DNA of 64,000 bases from contig DXEF01000034.1 of the NCBI GenBank assembly GCA_019115085.1, positions 1 to 64,000 of the forward strand. The letters are read 5' to 3'. Position 1 is the stretch's first letter, and the number at the start of each line of letters is the position of its first letter. Source of the DNA: Candidatus Agathobaculum pullicola (GTDB lineage Bacteria > Bacillota > Clostridia > Oscillospirales > Butyricicoccaceae). The position numbers and the translations under genes are program-made. Below are positions 1 through 6,750 of the stretch, piece after piece. Below the pieces are notes generated by a model. The model did not search any database. It had not been told where the DNA came from and worked only from the letters and a program-made list of their open reading frames with translations.

Positions 1-239
1 ATATCTTTTGGGATAGACAAAATCGGCTTATCCACATAAGGCCGCATGATCTCAATATATCGTTGGGTTGCATCCTGCTGTTTTTTCGCCAGCTGCTGAG
101 CAAGGTCGAGCCGATCTCGCTCTTTCTCATATTCCAGCTCGTTAAGTGCGAGATGCAGATTGCGGTCGGATAAGTCATATTGGCACATCCGCTTAATAAT
201 CCAGAGTAAATCGGCCTTTGTGCAGTCAGTTAGTTTCAT
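1..239 (-). CDS. Hypothetical protein, 3' part cut by window edge
   Basis: An open frame runs leftwards from ATG at 239 to the window edge (79 codons, no stop seen). It begins only about 13 bp inside the end of the ParB frame (stop at 226-228), so the two are translationally coupled. The visible protein starts MKLTDCTKADLLWIIKRM and continues as a charged, probably helical or coiled-coil region (ELEYEKERDRLDLAQQLAKKQQ). I do not recognise the family. Its place directly after parAB suggests another cargo or maintenance gene of the same mobile element. Confidence 0.6.
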   Translation of the reverse strand, partial: MKLTDCTKADLLWIIKRMCQYDLSDRNLHLALNELEYEKERDRLDLAQQLAKKQQDATQRYIEIMRPYVDKPILSIPKD

Positions 240-1542
240 TCGTATCAATCATCCTTTTCTGGCGCATAGCCTGTAGATGGTCAATTAAGATGCTTTCGGC
301 CTGACTACCAGATGCCAGCTTGTCGCCTGCACCGATCAGGTGGTAACGTGGTCGGTTTAAGTTGCGAGTACCACCACCCGGATAAAAGTCATCGCCATCG
401 TACCAGCTTGCGGTGAAAGCACTGCCATCAGGCAGATCGAGCCGATGTACAGTAAGACCAATTTCCGGCATAGTTGCCCATAGTGGCCACTCTTGCCATG
501 CAGCCAAGACCGCTTTGCGCTTTTCGTTGTTGGTGAGCTGCATAACATCTATCTGATATTGAGCAGTATCTGACTGAACTGCTTGCGGCTGCGTGTTCCG
601 ATGGAACACATTAGCCTGAGCCGATTCGTCCGGTTGGGCTGCGGCTGGCTGCGTGTTCCGATGGAACACATCAGACTGATCCGGTTCGCTCGGTTGAGTT
701 GTGACCGGCTGCGTGTTCCGGCGTAACACATCGGGCTGCGCCGATTCGTTTGACTGAGCTGCGGCTGGCTGCGTGTTCCGCTGGAACACATCGGGTTGTG
801 CTGGTTCGTCCGGCTGAGCTGTGACCGGCTGTGAGTTCCGGTGGAACACATCGGATTGCGATGGCTTGTCTGGCAGTTTGCCATGGTTAAGATAATATTC
901 ATAGCATGTCTGCTGCTTGTCTGCCGCTAAGGTGCTGAGTTCGTAAGCCACTGAGATAGACAGCTTATCTGCCTTAATTTCATCCATTAACGCAGGTGTA
1001 AGATTGTTAAGGATAGAATCATATTTTGCGATGCGGCTATTGCTTACGTTTAGAAACTGGGCTACAAGATCGCGAACTCGTCCCGGAATGCCGTGCTGCT
1101 CTTTCGCTTTGCGGGCGATATCCCGCATTTGTCTGACTTCTTCCAGCTTGTCCCATGCGGTTTTTTCGCGCTGGCTGTTCGCGGCGATGAGTAGCATCTG
1201 CTCGCGTGTGTCGCGCTCCGCATCGGCAATACGTTCCACTGCACAGGGTAAAAACTCGTATTCGTCCTTGCCCTCAGCAAGAAGCAGACCGATCGCAGCG
1301 TGCCGACGATGCCCGGACAGGATTTTGTATTTGCCGTTTGCACATGGCGTCACCACAAGATTGCTCAGGATATGTCCCGCAAGCTCAATGGCGTTTTTTA
1401 GTTCTTCCAGTTCCTGCATCGAATAGAAATTCTCGACATTTGGCTGCAGGTCATAGTAGCTGACCCGCTGGATATCCTGTTGTTTCTTTGGAGCGGACGA
1501 AAGGGAAGTGGGGGCCAGACAGCTTGTTATCGTGAATGCCAT
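226..1542 (-). CDS. parB: ParB-like partition protein with internal 20-residue repeats
   Basis: 438 residues. The N-terminal half is ParB/Spo0J-like: a ParB nuclease-type fold with the arginine patch GHRRHAA near residue 80, then a helix-turn-helix (LVAQFLNVSNSRIAKYDSI). Residues about 231-321 are five copies of a 20-residue unit around VFHRNTQP, followed by an unassigned C-terminal domain of about 110 residues. Start ATG at 1542 was preferred over an upstream in-frame ATG because GGAGAGAGG lies just before it. It follows parA by 4 bp. ParB proteins bind parS centromeres and act with ParA in segregation; here this would serve a plasmid or integrative element rather than the chromosome, whose own parAB would lie near oriC. 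The repeat DNA itself is palindromic (see findings). Confidence 0.85.
   Translation of the reverse strand: MAFTITSCLAPTSLSSAPKKQQDIQRVSYYDLQPNVENFYSMQELEELKNAIELAGHILSNLVVTPCANGKYKILSGHRRHAAIGLLLAEGKDEYEFLPCAVERIADAERDTREQMLLIAANSQREKTAWDKLEEVRQMRDIARKAKEQHGIPGRVRDLVAQFLNVSNSRIAKYDSILNNLTPALMDEIKADKLSISVAYELSTLAADKQQTCYEYYLNHGKLPDKPSQSDVFHRNSQPVTAQPDEPAQPDVFQRNTQPAAAQSNESAQPDVLRRNTQPVTTQPSEPDQSDVFHRNTQPAAAQPDESAQANVFHRNTQPQAVQSDTAQYQIDVMQLTNNEKRKAVLAAWQEWPLWATMPEIGLTVHRLDLPDGSAFTASWYDGDDFYPGGGTRNLNRPRYHLIGAGDKLASGSQAESILIDHLQAMRQKRMIDTNETN
581..880 (-). repeat. Five tandem 60-bp repeats inside parB, each with a GTGTTCC-N3-GGAACAC palindrome
   Basis: Units recur with exact 60-bp spacing. The palindrome cores lie at 593-609, 653-669, 713-729, 773-789 and 833-849. 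Copies 1, 2 and 4 have perfect 7-bp arms; copy 3 has one changed base in the right arm (GTAACAC) and copy 5 one in the left arm (GAGTTCC). On the coding strand the palindrome is translated as VFHRNT. Between the palindromes the codons vary more. The same element with longer arms sits upstream of parA. Confidence 0.85.
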
Positions 1543-1546
1543 GTCG

Positions 1547-2320
1547 TTAACCTCTCTCCTTCGCATCCAGATATTCACCTACGAAATCCATATAATCATG
1601 CGCAGTGCCGCTGCGGCGGCTGTACTCTACGATAGGTCTGCCCTCAAACGAACTTTCGACTACTTTGCCGCTGTACCGGATATGTGTGGTAAATACCGGG
1701 CAATTCAGATTTTTTCGCAGCCACTCCTCGCCCTGACGCTCTCCTTCGACGTGCTGAAAGCATGTAATCAGGCAACCAAGTAGGTGCAGATCGGGGTTTA
1801 ATTCCTCACGCGTCACATCAATCTGCTCTTTCAGTTCGCGCAGGCCGTCGAATGCGTAAGGGTCAATCTTGACCGGGATGATGACCTCGTTTGATGCAAC
1901 CAGCGCGTTAATAATGCTGATATTGATATCCGGCGCATTGTCGATCAGACAATAGTCATACTGGCTGGACACCTTGCGTAAGGCCGCACGCAGTCGCGTC
2001 TGCTGCGGACGGCTGCTGTCCATTAGCACCTGCCTGTTGGCCGTCAGCAACATCATGTTGGCCTGAATCGCGTCAATCCGTGGATACCGAGTATGCTGGA
2101 TGATTTCATCCAAATTCGCGTTACGGTCGAGCATAAGGTCAGCAACGCTTTTTCGATCATAGGAGTGAATCCCAAAGGTTTTGCTGGTGTTGCCTTGTTT
2201 ATCATTGTCAACGACAAGTACTCGCTTCCCGTATGTCTCGGACAGGATGTGCGCCATGCTGATGGTGGTGAGCGTCTTTGCGACGCCGCCTTTCAAGTTA
2301 ATAATAGATACTGTTTTCAT
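1547..2320 (-). CDS. parA: ParA-family partition ATPase
   Basis: 257 residues, full length for a small (type Ib-like) ParA without an N-terminal DNA-binding domain. It carries the deviant Walker A KGGVAKTLTT near residue 10, the Walker A' region VVDNDKQGN near residue 40 and Walker B YCLIDNAPD. ParA ATPases move ParB-parS complexes over the nucleoid. The start at 2320 (MKTVSIINLKGG) was chosen over the upstream in-frame ATG at 2362 because AAGGGG lies 7-8 bp before it and family members begin at this point. A perfect 19-bp palindrome at 2343-2361 lies directly upstream, suiting autoregulation by ParB. Second gene pair of a leftward run that also holds AbrB-like and HTH genes. Confidence 0.92.
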   Translation of the reverse strand: MKTVSIINLKGGVAKTLTTISMAHILSETYGKRVLVVDNDKQGNTSKTFGIHSYDRKSVADLMLDRNANLDEIIQHTRYPRIDAIQANMMLLTANRQVLMDSSRPQQTRLRAALRKVSSQYDYCLIDNAPDINISIINALVASNEVIIPVKIDPYAFDGLRELKEQIDVTREELNPDLHLLGCLITCFQHVEGERQGEEWLRKNLNCPVFTTHIRYSGKVVESSFEGRPIVEYSRRSGTAHDYMDFVGEYLDAKERG

Positions 2321-2342
2321 TTTTATTATCCCCTTGTCAGCG

Positions 2343-2361
2343 TGTGTTCCATTGGAACACA
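2343..2361. promoter_or_regulatory. Candidate parS/operator palindrome upstream of parA
   Basis: TGTGTTCCATTGGAACACA is a perfect inverted repeat with 9-bp arms around a single central T. It lies 23 bp before the parA start codon. The core GTGTTCC-N3-GGAACAC is shared with the five repeats inside parB, so the same protein, most simply ParB, may bind all of them. A degenerate half site (GTGTTA...GATCAC) follows at about 2366-2380. Confidence 0.65.
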
Positions 2362-2376
2362 AAGTGTGTTATTAGA

Positions 2377-2688
2377 TCACGATATGTCCTCAACCATACC
2401 GCGCGCTATCAAATTATCGATGGATGGATTGCATACTACACGATGCAGTTGTTGTTCATCCATATCATGTAATTCAATGGCCAATGTTGCACAACCAAGG
2501 CAGACGCAGAAGAAAGCCTGAGCATGCGTTCCGTCACCATTTCTCCATCTTAAAAAGAAATCCGGCCGGCGATACGCCTTTTCAAATGTCACCTTGCGTA
2601 GAACTGGTATATACAGCCAGTCCCAATCCCGTGCCATATCCCGCACGAGATTGTATAAAGTGGTTTTATTTGCCTTTAATCTCTTCAT
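2377..2688 (-). CDS. Hypothetical protein in partition operon
   Basis: 103 residues. The start at 2688 (MKRLKANKTTLYNLVRDM) follows AAAGGTG; an in-frame ATG at 2712 is less well placed. The protein has aromatic and charged stretches (DWDWLYIPVLRKVTFEKAYRR) and two cysteines in CVCLGC. I recognise no family. It is transcribed with parAB, overlapping the region that would hold a parA promoter, so it is likely part of the same element operon. Confidence 0.6.
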   Translation of the reverse strand: MKRLKANKTTLYNLVRDMARDWDWLYIPVLRKVTFEKAYRRPDFFLRWRNGDGTHAQAFFCVCLGCATLAIELHDMDEQQLHRVVCNPSIDNLIARGMVEDIS

Positions 2689-2718
2689 CACTATCACACC
2701 TTTGTCATGCAAGCTGTT

Positions 2719-2994
2719 TTAGTCGCCTTGTGCAACTTGTGCAAACCGTTTAGCGTATCTTCGTGCGCAATCGGGGCAGATTAAAATCCCGTCAACAGAA
2801 TGCAAATGGTCGCTTTCGCCACAGAACATACAGCCAGGAGCGTACTTGCGTAGAATGATATCGCTGCCGTCTACGTAAATTTCCAAGGAGTCCTTGACAT
2901 CTATGCTCATAGTACGGCGCATTTCAATGGGCAGTACGATACGGCCAAGTTCATCCACTTTTCGAATAATACCGGTTGCTTTCACATGTGACAC
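2719..2994 (-). CDS. AbrB/SpoVT-family DNA-binding protein with C-terminal zinc ribbon
   Basis: 91 residues. Residues 3-50 match the AbrB swapped-hairpin fold (ATGIIRKVDELGRIVLPIEMRR...DSLEIYVDGSDIILRKY), which binds DNA as a dimer or tetramer. Residues 55-80 hold CMFC...CPDC, a likely four-cysteine zinc ribbon. This AbrB-plus-ribbon form is common in Clostridia mobile elements and transition-state regulators. It is probably a regulator of this leftward cluster. Confidence 0.85.
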   Translation of the reverse strand: MSHVKATGIIRKVDELGRIVLPIEMRRTMSIDVKDSLEIYVDGSDIILRKYAPGCMFCGESDHLHSVDGILICPDCARRYAKRFAQVAQGD

Positions 2995-3006
2995 CCTTTC
3001 TGATTC

Positions 3007-3273
3007 TTATTGCGGAGGCGGAATATGACCAGCTTCCTGCTCAGCAAGAAGCTTTCGACGTGGTCTACCCATCGGACCAGAACACAACTCTGCTCGCATA
3101 GGGTCATAGACACGTCGGCCCCCGATATAGCGTTCTCCGGTATAGCCCTTTGACATTTCGCTGCGCAGCGCACTGGGGGACACTTTGATCGCTTCGGCAA
3201 TCTCTTTCTGCGTCGCACCATCTTTCCACATTTGGTAGATTATCTGTCGCTCTCTCTTAGTGATTTTTGTCAT
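3007..3273 (-). CDS. Small helix-turn-helix protein
   Basis: 88 residues. Start 3273 (MTKITKRERQIIYQMWK) has GGAGGTG 7 bp upstream, which rules against the longer in-frame start at 3339. Residues 5-40 form a helix-turn-helix (DGATQKEIAEAIKVSPSALRSEM), followed by VYDPMRAE and GRPR, resembling the N-terminal HTH of IS30-type transposases but lacking any catalytic domain. It is the first gene of the leftward cluster and may be its regulator. Function not assignable beyond DNA binding. Confidence 0.7.
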   Translation of the reverse strand: MTKITKRERQIIYQMWKDGATQKEIAEAIKVSPSALRSEMSKGYTGERYIGGRRVYDPMRAELCSGPMGRPRRKLLAEQEAGHIPPPQ

Positions 3274-3346
3274 ATTACGCACCTCCATTCTGTAAGAGAT
3301 TTTCCTTATTCCTGCAAAATTTCTGCTTCTCTCGAGCAAAAAAATC

Positions 3347-3376
3347 AGGTAACAAGATTAAGTCCTCTTGTTACCT
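3347..3376 (-). terminator. Perfect 10-bp hairpin followed by U-run on the minus strand
   Basis: AGGTAACAAG (3347-3356) pairs with CTTGTTACCT (3367-3376) around a 10-nt loop. On the minus strand it is followed by TGATTTTTTTG, the form of an intrinsic terminator. It would stop leftward transcription coming from the spoIIQ side before the element genes. It could alternatively be an element-end inverted repeat. Confidence 0.55.
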
Positions 3377-3420
3377 TTAATATTACAACTTTCGAAAAGA
3401 AAGAAAATTTGAAAAAAAGA

Positions 3421-3449
3421 TTGACAGAAGCCAATTGTTGTGGTATTCT
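3421..3449 (+). promoter_or_regulatory. Promoter of tRNA-Arg
   Basis: TTGACA (3421-3426), 17-bp spacer, TATTCT (3444-3449): a near-consensus housekeeping sigma promoter. The tRNA begins 58 bp after the -10. Confidence 0.85.
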
Positions 3450-3506
3450 ATTTAGGCAGTCGAAACTGAGCGGAAGTTCGGTTGAGAAAAGACAAGTCAA
3501 TAATTT

Positions 3507-3583
3507 GCGCCAGTAGCTCAGCTGGATAGAGTGTTTGGCTACGAACCAAAAGGTCGGGGGTTCGAATCCCTTCTGGCGTACCA
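3507..3583 (+). tRNA. tRNA-Arg (anticodon ACG), CCA encoded
   Basis: 77 nt. The acceptor stem GCGCCAG pairs with CTGGCGT (G1-U72 wobble). The D-arm holds AGCTCAGCTGGATAGAGT. The anticodon stem TTTGG/CCAAA encloses CTACGAA, giving anticodon ACG (read as ICG for CGN). The T-arm holds GGTTCGAATCC, and the 3' end is ACCA. Directly followed by a strong terminator. It marks the chromosomal side of the putative mobile element to its left. Confidence 0.96.
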
Positions 3584-3584
3584 A

Positions 3585-3620
3585 GAAAAGCGGTTATTTC
3601 GTAAGAAATAACCGCTTTTC
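3585..3620 (+). terminator. Terminator of tRNA-Arg
   Basis: A perfect 16-bp stem (3585-3600 with 3605-3620) around loop GTAA. The right arm ends in CTTTTC and an AT-rich tail follows. The symmetric stem could act in both directions. Confidence 0.8.
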
Positions 3621-3728
3621 GCTATTTTCAATACTATTCTGCAAAGTGATTGCTTCCCATAAAATAGATTGCGCTGCTTTTATTTTCAGTCGTTTTGTTC
3701 AAGGAACTTGTACTGTAGATACACAAAA

Positions 3729-3760
3729 ATCCGGCAGATGCGCTATGGCATCTGCCGGAT
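3729..3760 (-). terminator. Terminator of spoIID-spoIIQ operon
   Basis: ATCCGGCAGATGC (3729-3741) pairs with its complement at 3748-3760, loop GCTATG. On the minus strand it is followed by TTTTTGTG. With the hairpin at 3819-3847 it accounts for most of the roughly 300-bp gene-free stretch 3584-3900, where I see no gene. Confidence 0.7.
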
Positions 3761-3818
3761 CAGTCCGCTGAAAAACGCGGTTTATGCGTTAAATACAGAC
3801 AGGGTTTCTCGACGTGCT

Positions 3819-3847
3819 GAGGCTGCCCCTTTTTGAGGGGCAGCCTC
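3819..3847 (-). terminator. Hairpin downstream of spoIIQ
   Basis: GAGGCTGCCCCT (3819-3830) pairs perfectly with 3836-3847 around TTTTG. It lacks a clear minus-strand U-run, so it may act as a 3' stabiliser ahead of the terminator at 3729-3760. Confidence 0.55.
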
Positions 3848-3900
3848 TCATTTTGTGTTACCGGACGATTGGTAAACGCGCCCGGTTCATACCGGATTTG

Positions 3901-4695
3901 TTATTCGATTTCGCTTTCGCCCAGCAGTTCGAGCACATCGACCGGTGTGCCGGCCCGAGCGGCCTCTACATGCAGGTGCGGGCCGAGCGCTGCTTCCGCG
4001 TCGATGGTTTCCGCAACTGTGCCGAGCGCTTCGCCTGCGGCAACAGCCTGTCCCTCTACGACGCGCACATCGGCCACGCCGCAATAGGTCGAGGTCAGGT
4101 CGGCGTCATGCGAGAGCGTGACACATGTGCCGTACAGTCCGTCCTGGGTGACCTTCTGCACTGTGCCGTCGGTCAGCGCCATGACGGTTTCTCCGGCTTC
4201 AGCGGCAAAGTCCGTGCCGGTGTGCACACGCCAGTCGCCAAAGGTCGGCTGGAACAGCAGTTCATCGCCGGAGAACGGTGTGATGACCGCGCCGGAAACC
4301 GGACGCACATAAACCGGTGCGGACACGGTTTCGACCGGTGTGGGTGCGGGTTCTGCGGTTTCAGCGGCAGTATCCTCGGTTTCTTCGGGCTGTGCTTCCT
4401 CGCCCTCGTCCGTCGGCGTTGTCTCGTCCGTCGGCGTTGTCTCGTTCGTCGACGTCATCTCGTCCGCCTCGCCGTTCTCCTCGGACAGCACCGGCGTGTC
4501 CTCGGTCAGGTCGGGCAGTGTCTCCGCGGGCGTGATGATAGGCAGGCTGGCCTGCGTTTCATCATCCGCGGGCGCGGTGGCGTCCGACCAGAGCACCCAC
4601 GCAGATGCCGCGATGATCAGAGCACAGACGGTCAGAATGGTGTAGAAGCCGCGGGTCGAAAGGACTGCGGTATGTTTGGAATGATATTGTTTCAT
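3901..4695 (-). CDS. spoIIQ: Stage II sporulation protein Q-type LytM (M23) protein
   Basis: 264 residues: one N-terminal membrane segment (FYTILTVCALIIAASAWVLW, about residues 17-36), a long acidic Thr/Glu-rich linker with TTPTDE repeats (about 60-115), then a LytM/M23 domain. Both zinc-binding motifs are present (HTGTDFAAE and HLHVEA), so unlike the B. subtilis protein the peptidase site looks intact, as in several clostridial SpoIIQ. SpoIIQ spans the forespore membrane and meets SpoIIIAH in the channel between forespore and mother cell. It lies 46 bp after spoIID, the usual clostridial pairing, which is the main reason to prefer SpoIIQ over a generic endopeptidase. RBS GGAGG precedes the start. 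Confidence 0.85.
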   Translation of the reverse strand: MKQYHSKHTAVLSTRGFYTILTVCALIIAASAWVLWSDATAPADDETQASLPIITPAETLPDLTEDTPVLSEENGEADEMTSTNETTPTDETTPTDEGEEAQPEETEDTAAETAEPAPTPVETVSAPVYVRPVSGAVITPFSGDELLFQPTFGDWRVHTGTDFAAEAGETVMALTDGTVQKVTQDGLYGTCVTLSHDADLTSTYCGVADVRVVEGQAVAAGEALGTVAETIDAEAALGPHLHVEAARAGTPVDVLELLGESEIE

Positions 4696-4741
4696 ATCCT
4701 TTTACCTCCGTTTTCATCAGTATGACCGCGGAGGAAAGGGT

Positions 4742-5710
4742 TTATACATTGCCAAGTACAGTATCCGGATAATAATGCGCTAAAATTTCTGTATAATCTG
4801 CGCCTTGCTCTGCCATGTACATTGCGCCGTACTGCGACAGGCCAACGCCATGGCCGTAGCCGATGGTATGGAAGGTGATGCTGTCATCCGTGGTGGTGAT
4901 GGTGAAGTTGGTCGATTGCAGTCCGAACAACTCGCGTACGGCTGACCCTTCCACAGTTACGCCGCCGAGCTGCACGGTGATGATACCGCCGGCATCCGAG
5001 CGGACGGATGCTTTGAACCAGTCGTTCGGTGGACCCGATACGTCCGCCGAGGGGAAGGTTTCCGACACTTTCTCCCGGAATTCCGTCGCGGAGACCGTGA
5101 CGGCCGCTTCATAGTTGCTGTATGCTGTGCCGCCGGGACTGACCACGCTTTGCAGATAGGGTACATCCTCGCCCCATACGTCGCGCGCGGCTTCTGTGCG
5201 CGGTCCGCTGACACAGTGAAACACCGCTGCAATCGGCGCGCCGTCATAAGTCAGGATTTCGCCCTCGGTGTCCTGTACGGCCTGCTGTACGCGAGACAGG
5301 TCGCTGCCGGATGCGGTTTCCACCGCAATGTCACGGTAAGCGGCGCAGTGATGGTAGTCGTCACAGACGTCGGCGTCGGGATGCGCGGCAGGACGGCCCG
5401 CCGCCATTTTATAGACCGCATAAGTACGCGCGGCGACCGCCTGTGCTCGAATTGCTTCGAGCGGAAAGTCGTTGGGGATTTCGGCTGCGACCACACCGGC
5501 CACATAGTCCTCCAACGGCAGCGCGGTGGGCTGGTTATCGATCAGGACCGTCACGGTGGAGTAGTCGCCCGTAAGAGCGGCTTCCGTCGCGGCCGGCGCG
5601 GAAGCGGAAGCCGCTGCGCTGGTTTTCGGCTCATCGTCGTACAGCAGAAGCGTGGGCGCCAGATATAACGCCAAAACAAGCGCGCATCCGGTGAGCAGCA
5701 GTTTACGCAT
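4742..5710 (-). CDS. spoIID: Stage II sporulation protein D (SpoIID/LytB)
   Basis: 322 residues. The start at 5710 (MRKLLLTGCALVLALYL) follows AAAGGAGG and gives a typical N-terminal membrane anchor; the longer frame to 5797 has no RBS. The SpoIID domain motifs are visible: LEDYVAGVVAAEIPNDFPLEAIRAQAVAARTYA (shown here only as landmark LEDYVAGVVAAEIP), the HCVSGPRT region and the C-terminal GYGHGVGLSQYGA. SpoIID is a lytic transglycosylase that, with SpoIIM and SpoIIP, thins septal peptidoglycan during engulfment. It forms an operon with spoIIQ. Confidence 0.93.
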   Translation of the reverse strand: MRKLLLTGCALVLALYLAPTLLLYDDEPKTSAAASASAPAATEAALTGDYSTVTVLIDNQPTALPLEDYVAGVVAAEIPNDFPLEAIRAQAVAARTYAVYKMAAGRPAAHPDADVCDDYHHCAAYRDIAVETASGSDLSRVQQAVQDTEGEILTYDGAPIAAVFHCVSGPRTEAARDVWGEDVPYLQSVVSPGGTAYSNYEAAVTVSATEFREKVSETFPSADVSGPPNDWFKASVRSDAGGIITVQLGGVTVEGSAVRELFGLQSTNFTITTTDDSITFHTIGYGHGVGLSQYGAMYMAEQGADYTEILAHYYPDTVLGNV

Positions 5711-5781
5711 GTCCGATGCCTCCTTTCTCCGATAGTATATGCGGGTTGAAAAATTGATAGCACACCAAATGTAGGAGGATG

Positions 5782-5810
5782 TTGACAAGCCTACCAATAT
5801 ATTGTATTAT
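5782..5810 (+). promoter_or_regulatory. Promoter of the small-protein/sigma-region-4 operon
   Basis: TTGACA (5782-5787), 17-bp spacer, TATTAT (5805-5810). Essentially consensus, so strong unless repressed; a LexA-type palindrome lies just downstream at 5824-5841. Confidence 0.85.
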
Positions 5811-5823
5811 AGAAATCAAGAAA

Positions 5824-5841
5824 TACGAACAAATGTTCGTA
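5824..5841. promoter_or_regulatory. LexA-type (SOS) operator
   Basis: TACGAACAAATGTTCGTA is a perfect palindrome apart from the central AAAT. It contains CGAAC-N4-GTTCG and fits the Gram-positive LexA consensus (CGAACRNRYGTTYC) at all but the last base. It lies about 14-31 bp after the -10, at the start of the transcript, a good position for repression. Confidence 0.75.
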
Positions 5842-5860
5842 ACTATGGAGGAGGCGTACT

Positions 5861-6097
5861 ATGCAGCTGCAAGAAATGGCAAGGCAATACCGGTCCAACA
5901 CAGCGCTTCTGGAGCTGCGGTTGAAGCAATTGCAAGTGGCGCGGCGCCGTGCGGAGCAGAATGAGGTGAAATATCGGCTGAAGCAGAGAATCAATTGTTT
6001 GCAGGTTATGATCAATGAGAATCGTAAAACCGCGTTTGTGTTGGAGCACTATTATGACAGAGGAGGAGAGGCACATGAAAACGGAAAGGCTGTCTGA
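5861..6097 (+). CDS. Small helical protein, first gene of a putative SOS operon
   Basis: 78 residues, ATG at 5861 preceded by GGAGGAGG. The sequence is highly charged and alpha-helical (LLELRLKQLQVARRRAEQNEVKYRLKQRIN), likely a coiled coil. I do not recognise the family; similar small helical proteins often precede sigma-region-4 proteins in prophage-like clusters. It overlaps the next gene by 23 bp, implying translational coupling. The promoter and LexA-type box upstream predict induction by DNA damage. Confidence 0.7.
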   Translation: MQLQEMARQYRSNTALLELRLKQLQVARRRAEQNEVKYRLKQRINCLQVMINENRKTAFVLEHYYDRGGEAHENGKAV

Positions 6098-6392
6098 GCA
6101 GGTGGCGAATTGCGCGGCATATGATCGGTATGTGGCGGAGATGGGCGAGGATGACAGCGCGTTTCGCGCAAAATTCCGCGAGGCTTTCTTTCATGCGCTG
6201 CAGGAGCAGCTGACCGCGCGGCAGTACCAGGTGCTGTGGCTGAGCGAGGTGGAAGGGCTTTCCGGAAAGGAAATCTCCCACCGGCTGGGCATCAGTCAGT
6301 CGGCCGTGTCGCGCCATCTGACGCGCGGCAAAAAGCGTTTGCGGGTGCTGCTGGCCTATAATCTGGAGCTGCGGAACAATGCGTTTGCATGA
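6075..6392 (+). CDS. Sigma-70 region 4-like helix-turn-helix protein
   Basis: 105 residues. The start ATG at 6075 follows AGGAGGAG; the frame is open further upstream but that part overlaps the previous gene. Residues 40-95 match sigma region 4 (ALQEQLTARQYQVLWLSEVEGLSGKEISHRLGISQSAVSRHLTRGKKRL in overview: a helix, then HTH KEISHRLGISQSAVSRHL). There is no region 2, so it is not a complete sigma factor and could be a phage-type late regulator or an accessory DNA-binding protein. Sits in the putative SOS operon with the preceding small gene. Confidence 0.75.
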   Translation: MKTERLSEQVANCAAYDRYVAEMGEDDSAFRAKFREAFFHALQEQLTARQYQVLWLSEVEGLSGKEISHRLGISQSAVSRHLTRGKKRLRVLLAYNLELRNNAFA

Positions 6393-6750
6393 ACAGGGCG
6401 GTTTTGCGCTGCGGCATGAAAAACAGTATGTACCGGATGGGCATAAAAAAACACCTCCGGCGGCAAAATGCCCTGGAGGCGCAGTGACAGGCAAAAAAGA
6501 ACGCGACATCAGGCCGCGCTATTGCACCGCCCCGTCGCGTGTCTTTAACAATAAATAAAAACGGTTTCGAGCGAAGGTCGTCCAGCTGTCCACCACGAAT
6601 GATAGAATTATAGCACCGGACGGAACGGGAAAACAAGGTGAAAATCCGACAAAATCTCGTTTACAATTTATTCATAATTGTACAATTCGACAAAACCACT
6701 AAAGAAAGGTGCAAAAATGCGGCAAATTAAATAAAAACCAAGAAATTGCT
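6393..6750. other. Gene-free stretch upstream of rpsO promoter
   Basis: No open frame here has a credible start and coding character. It holds a purine-rich segment with CCTCCGGCGGCAAAATGCC near 6453, followed by a possible bidirectional end of the sigma-like operon, and an AT-rich run (6640-6750). A pair of PhoB-box-like hexamers occurs at 6660-6676 but without a matching -10 box. Confidence 0.5.

Noticed and set aside
581..880. CRISPR array
   Set aside because: Units are contiguous 60-bp tandem repeats within an open reading frame, without unique spacers of constant length or cas genes.
549..902. 117-codon minus frame overlapping the parB repeats (repeated MCSIGTRS pattern)
   Set aside because: It is the repeat read in a second frame; the ParB frame has the domain, start and RBS.
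3507..3583. Attachment site in the tRNA-Arg 3' end for the leftward element
   Set aside because: The element lies on the 5' side of the tRNA, and the 3' side carries chromosomal spoIIQ; no repeated 3' tRNA fragment is visible in the window.
6660..6687. Another copy of the PhoB-like hexamer box (TTTACA-N5-TTCATA)
   Set aside because: No -10 box occurs 20 bp downstream of either hexamer and the third hexamer fails; AT-rich chance match is likely.
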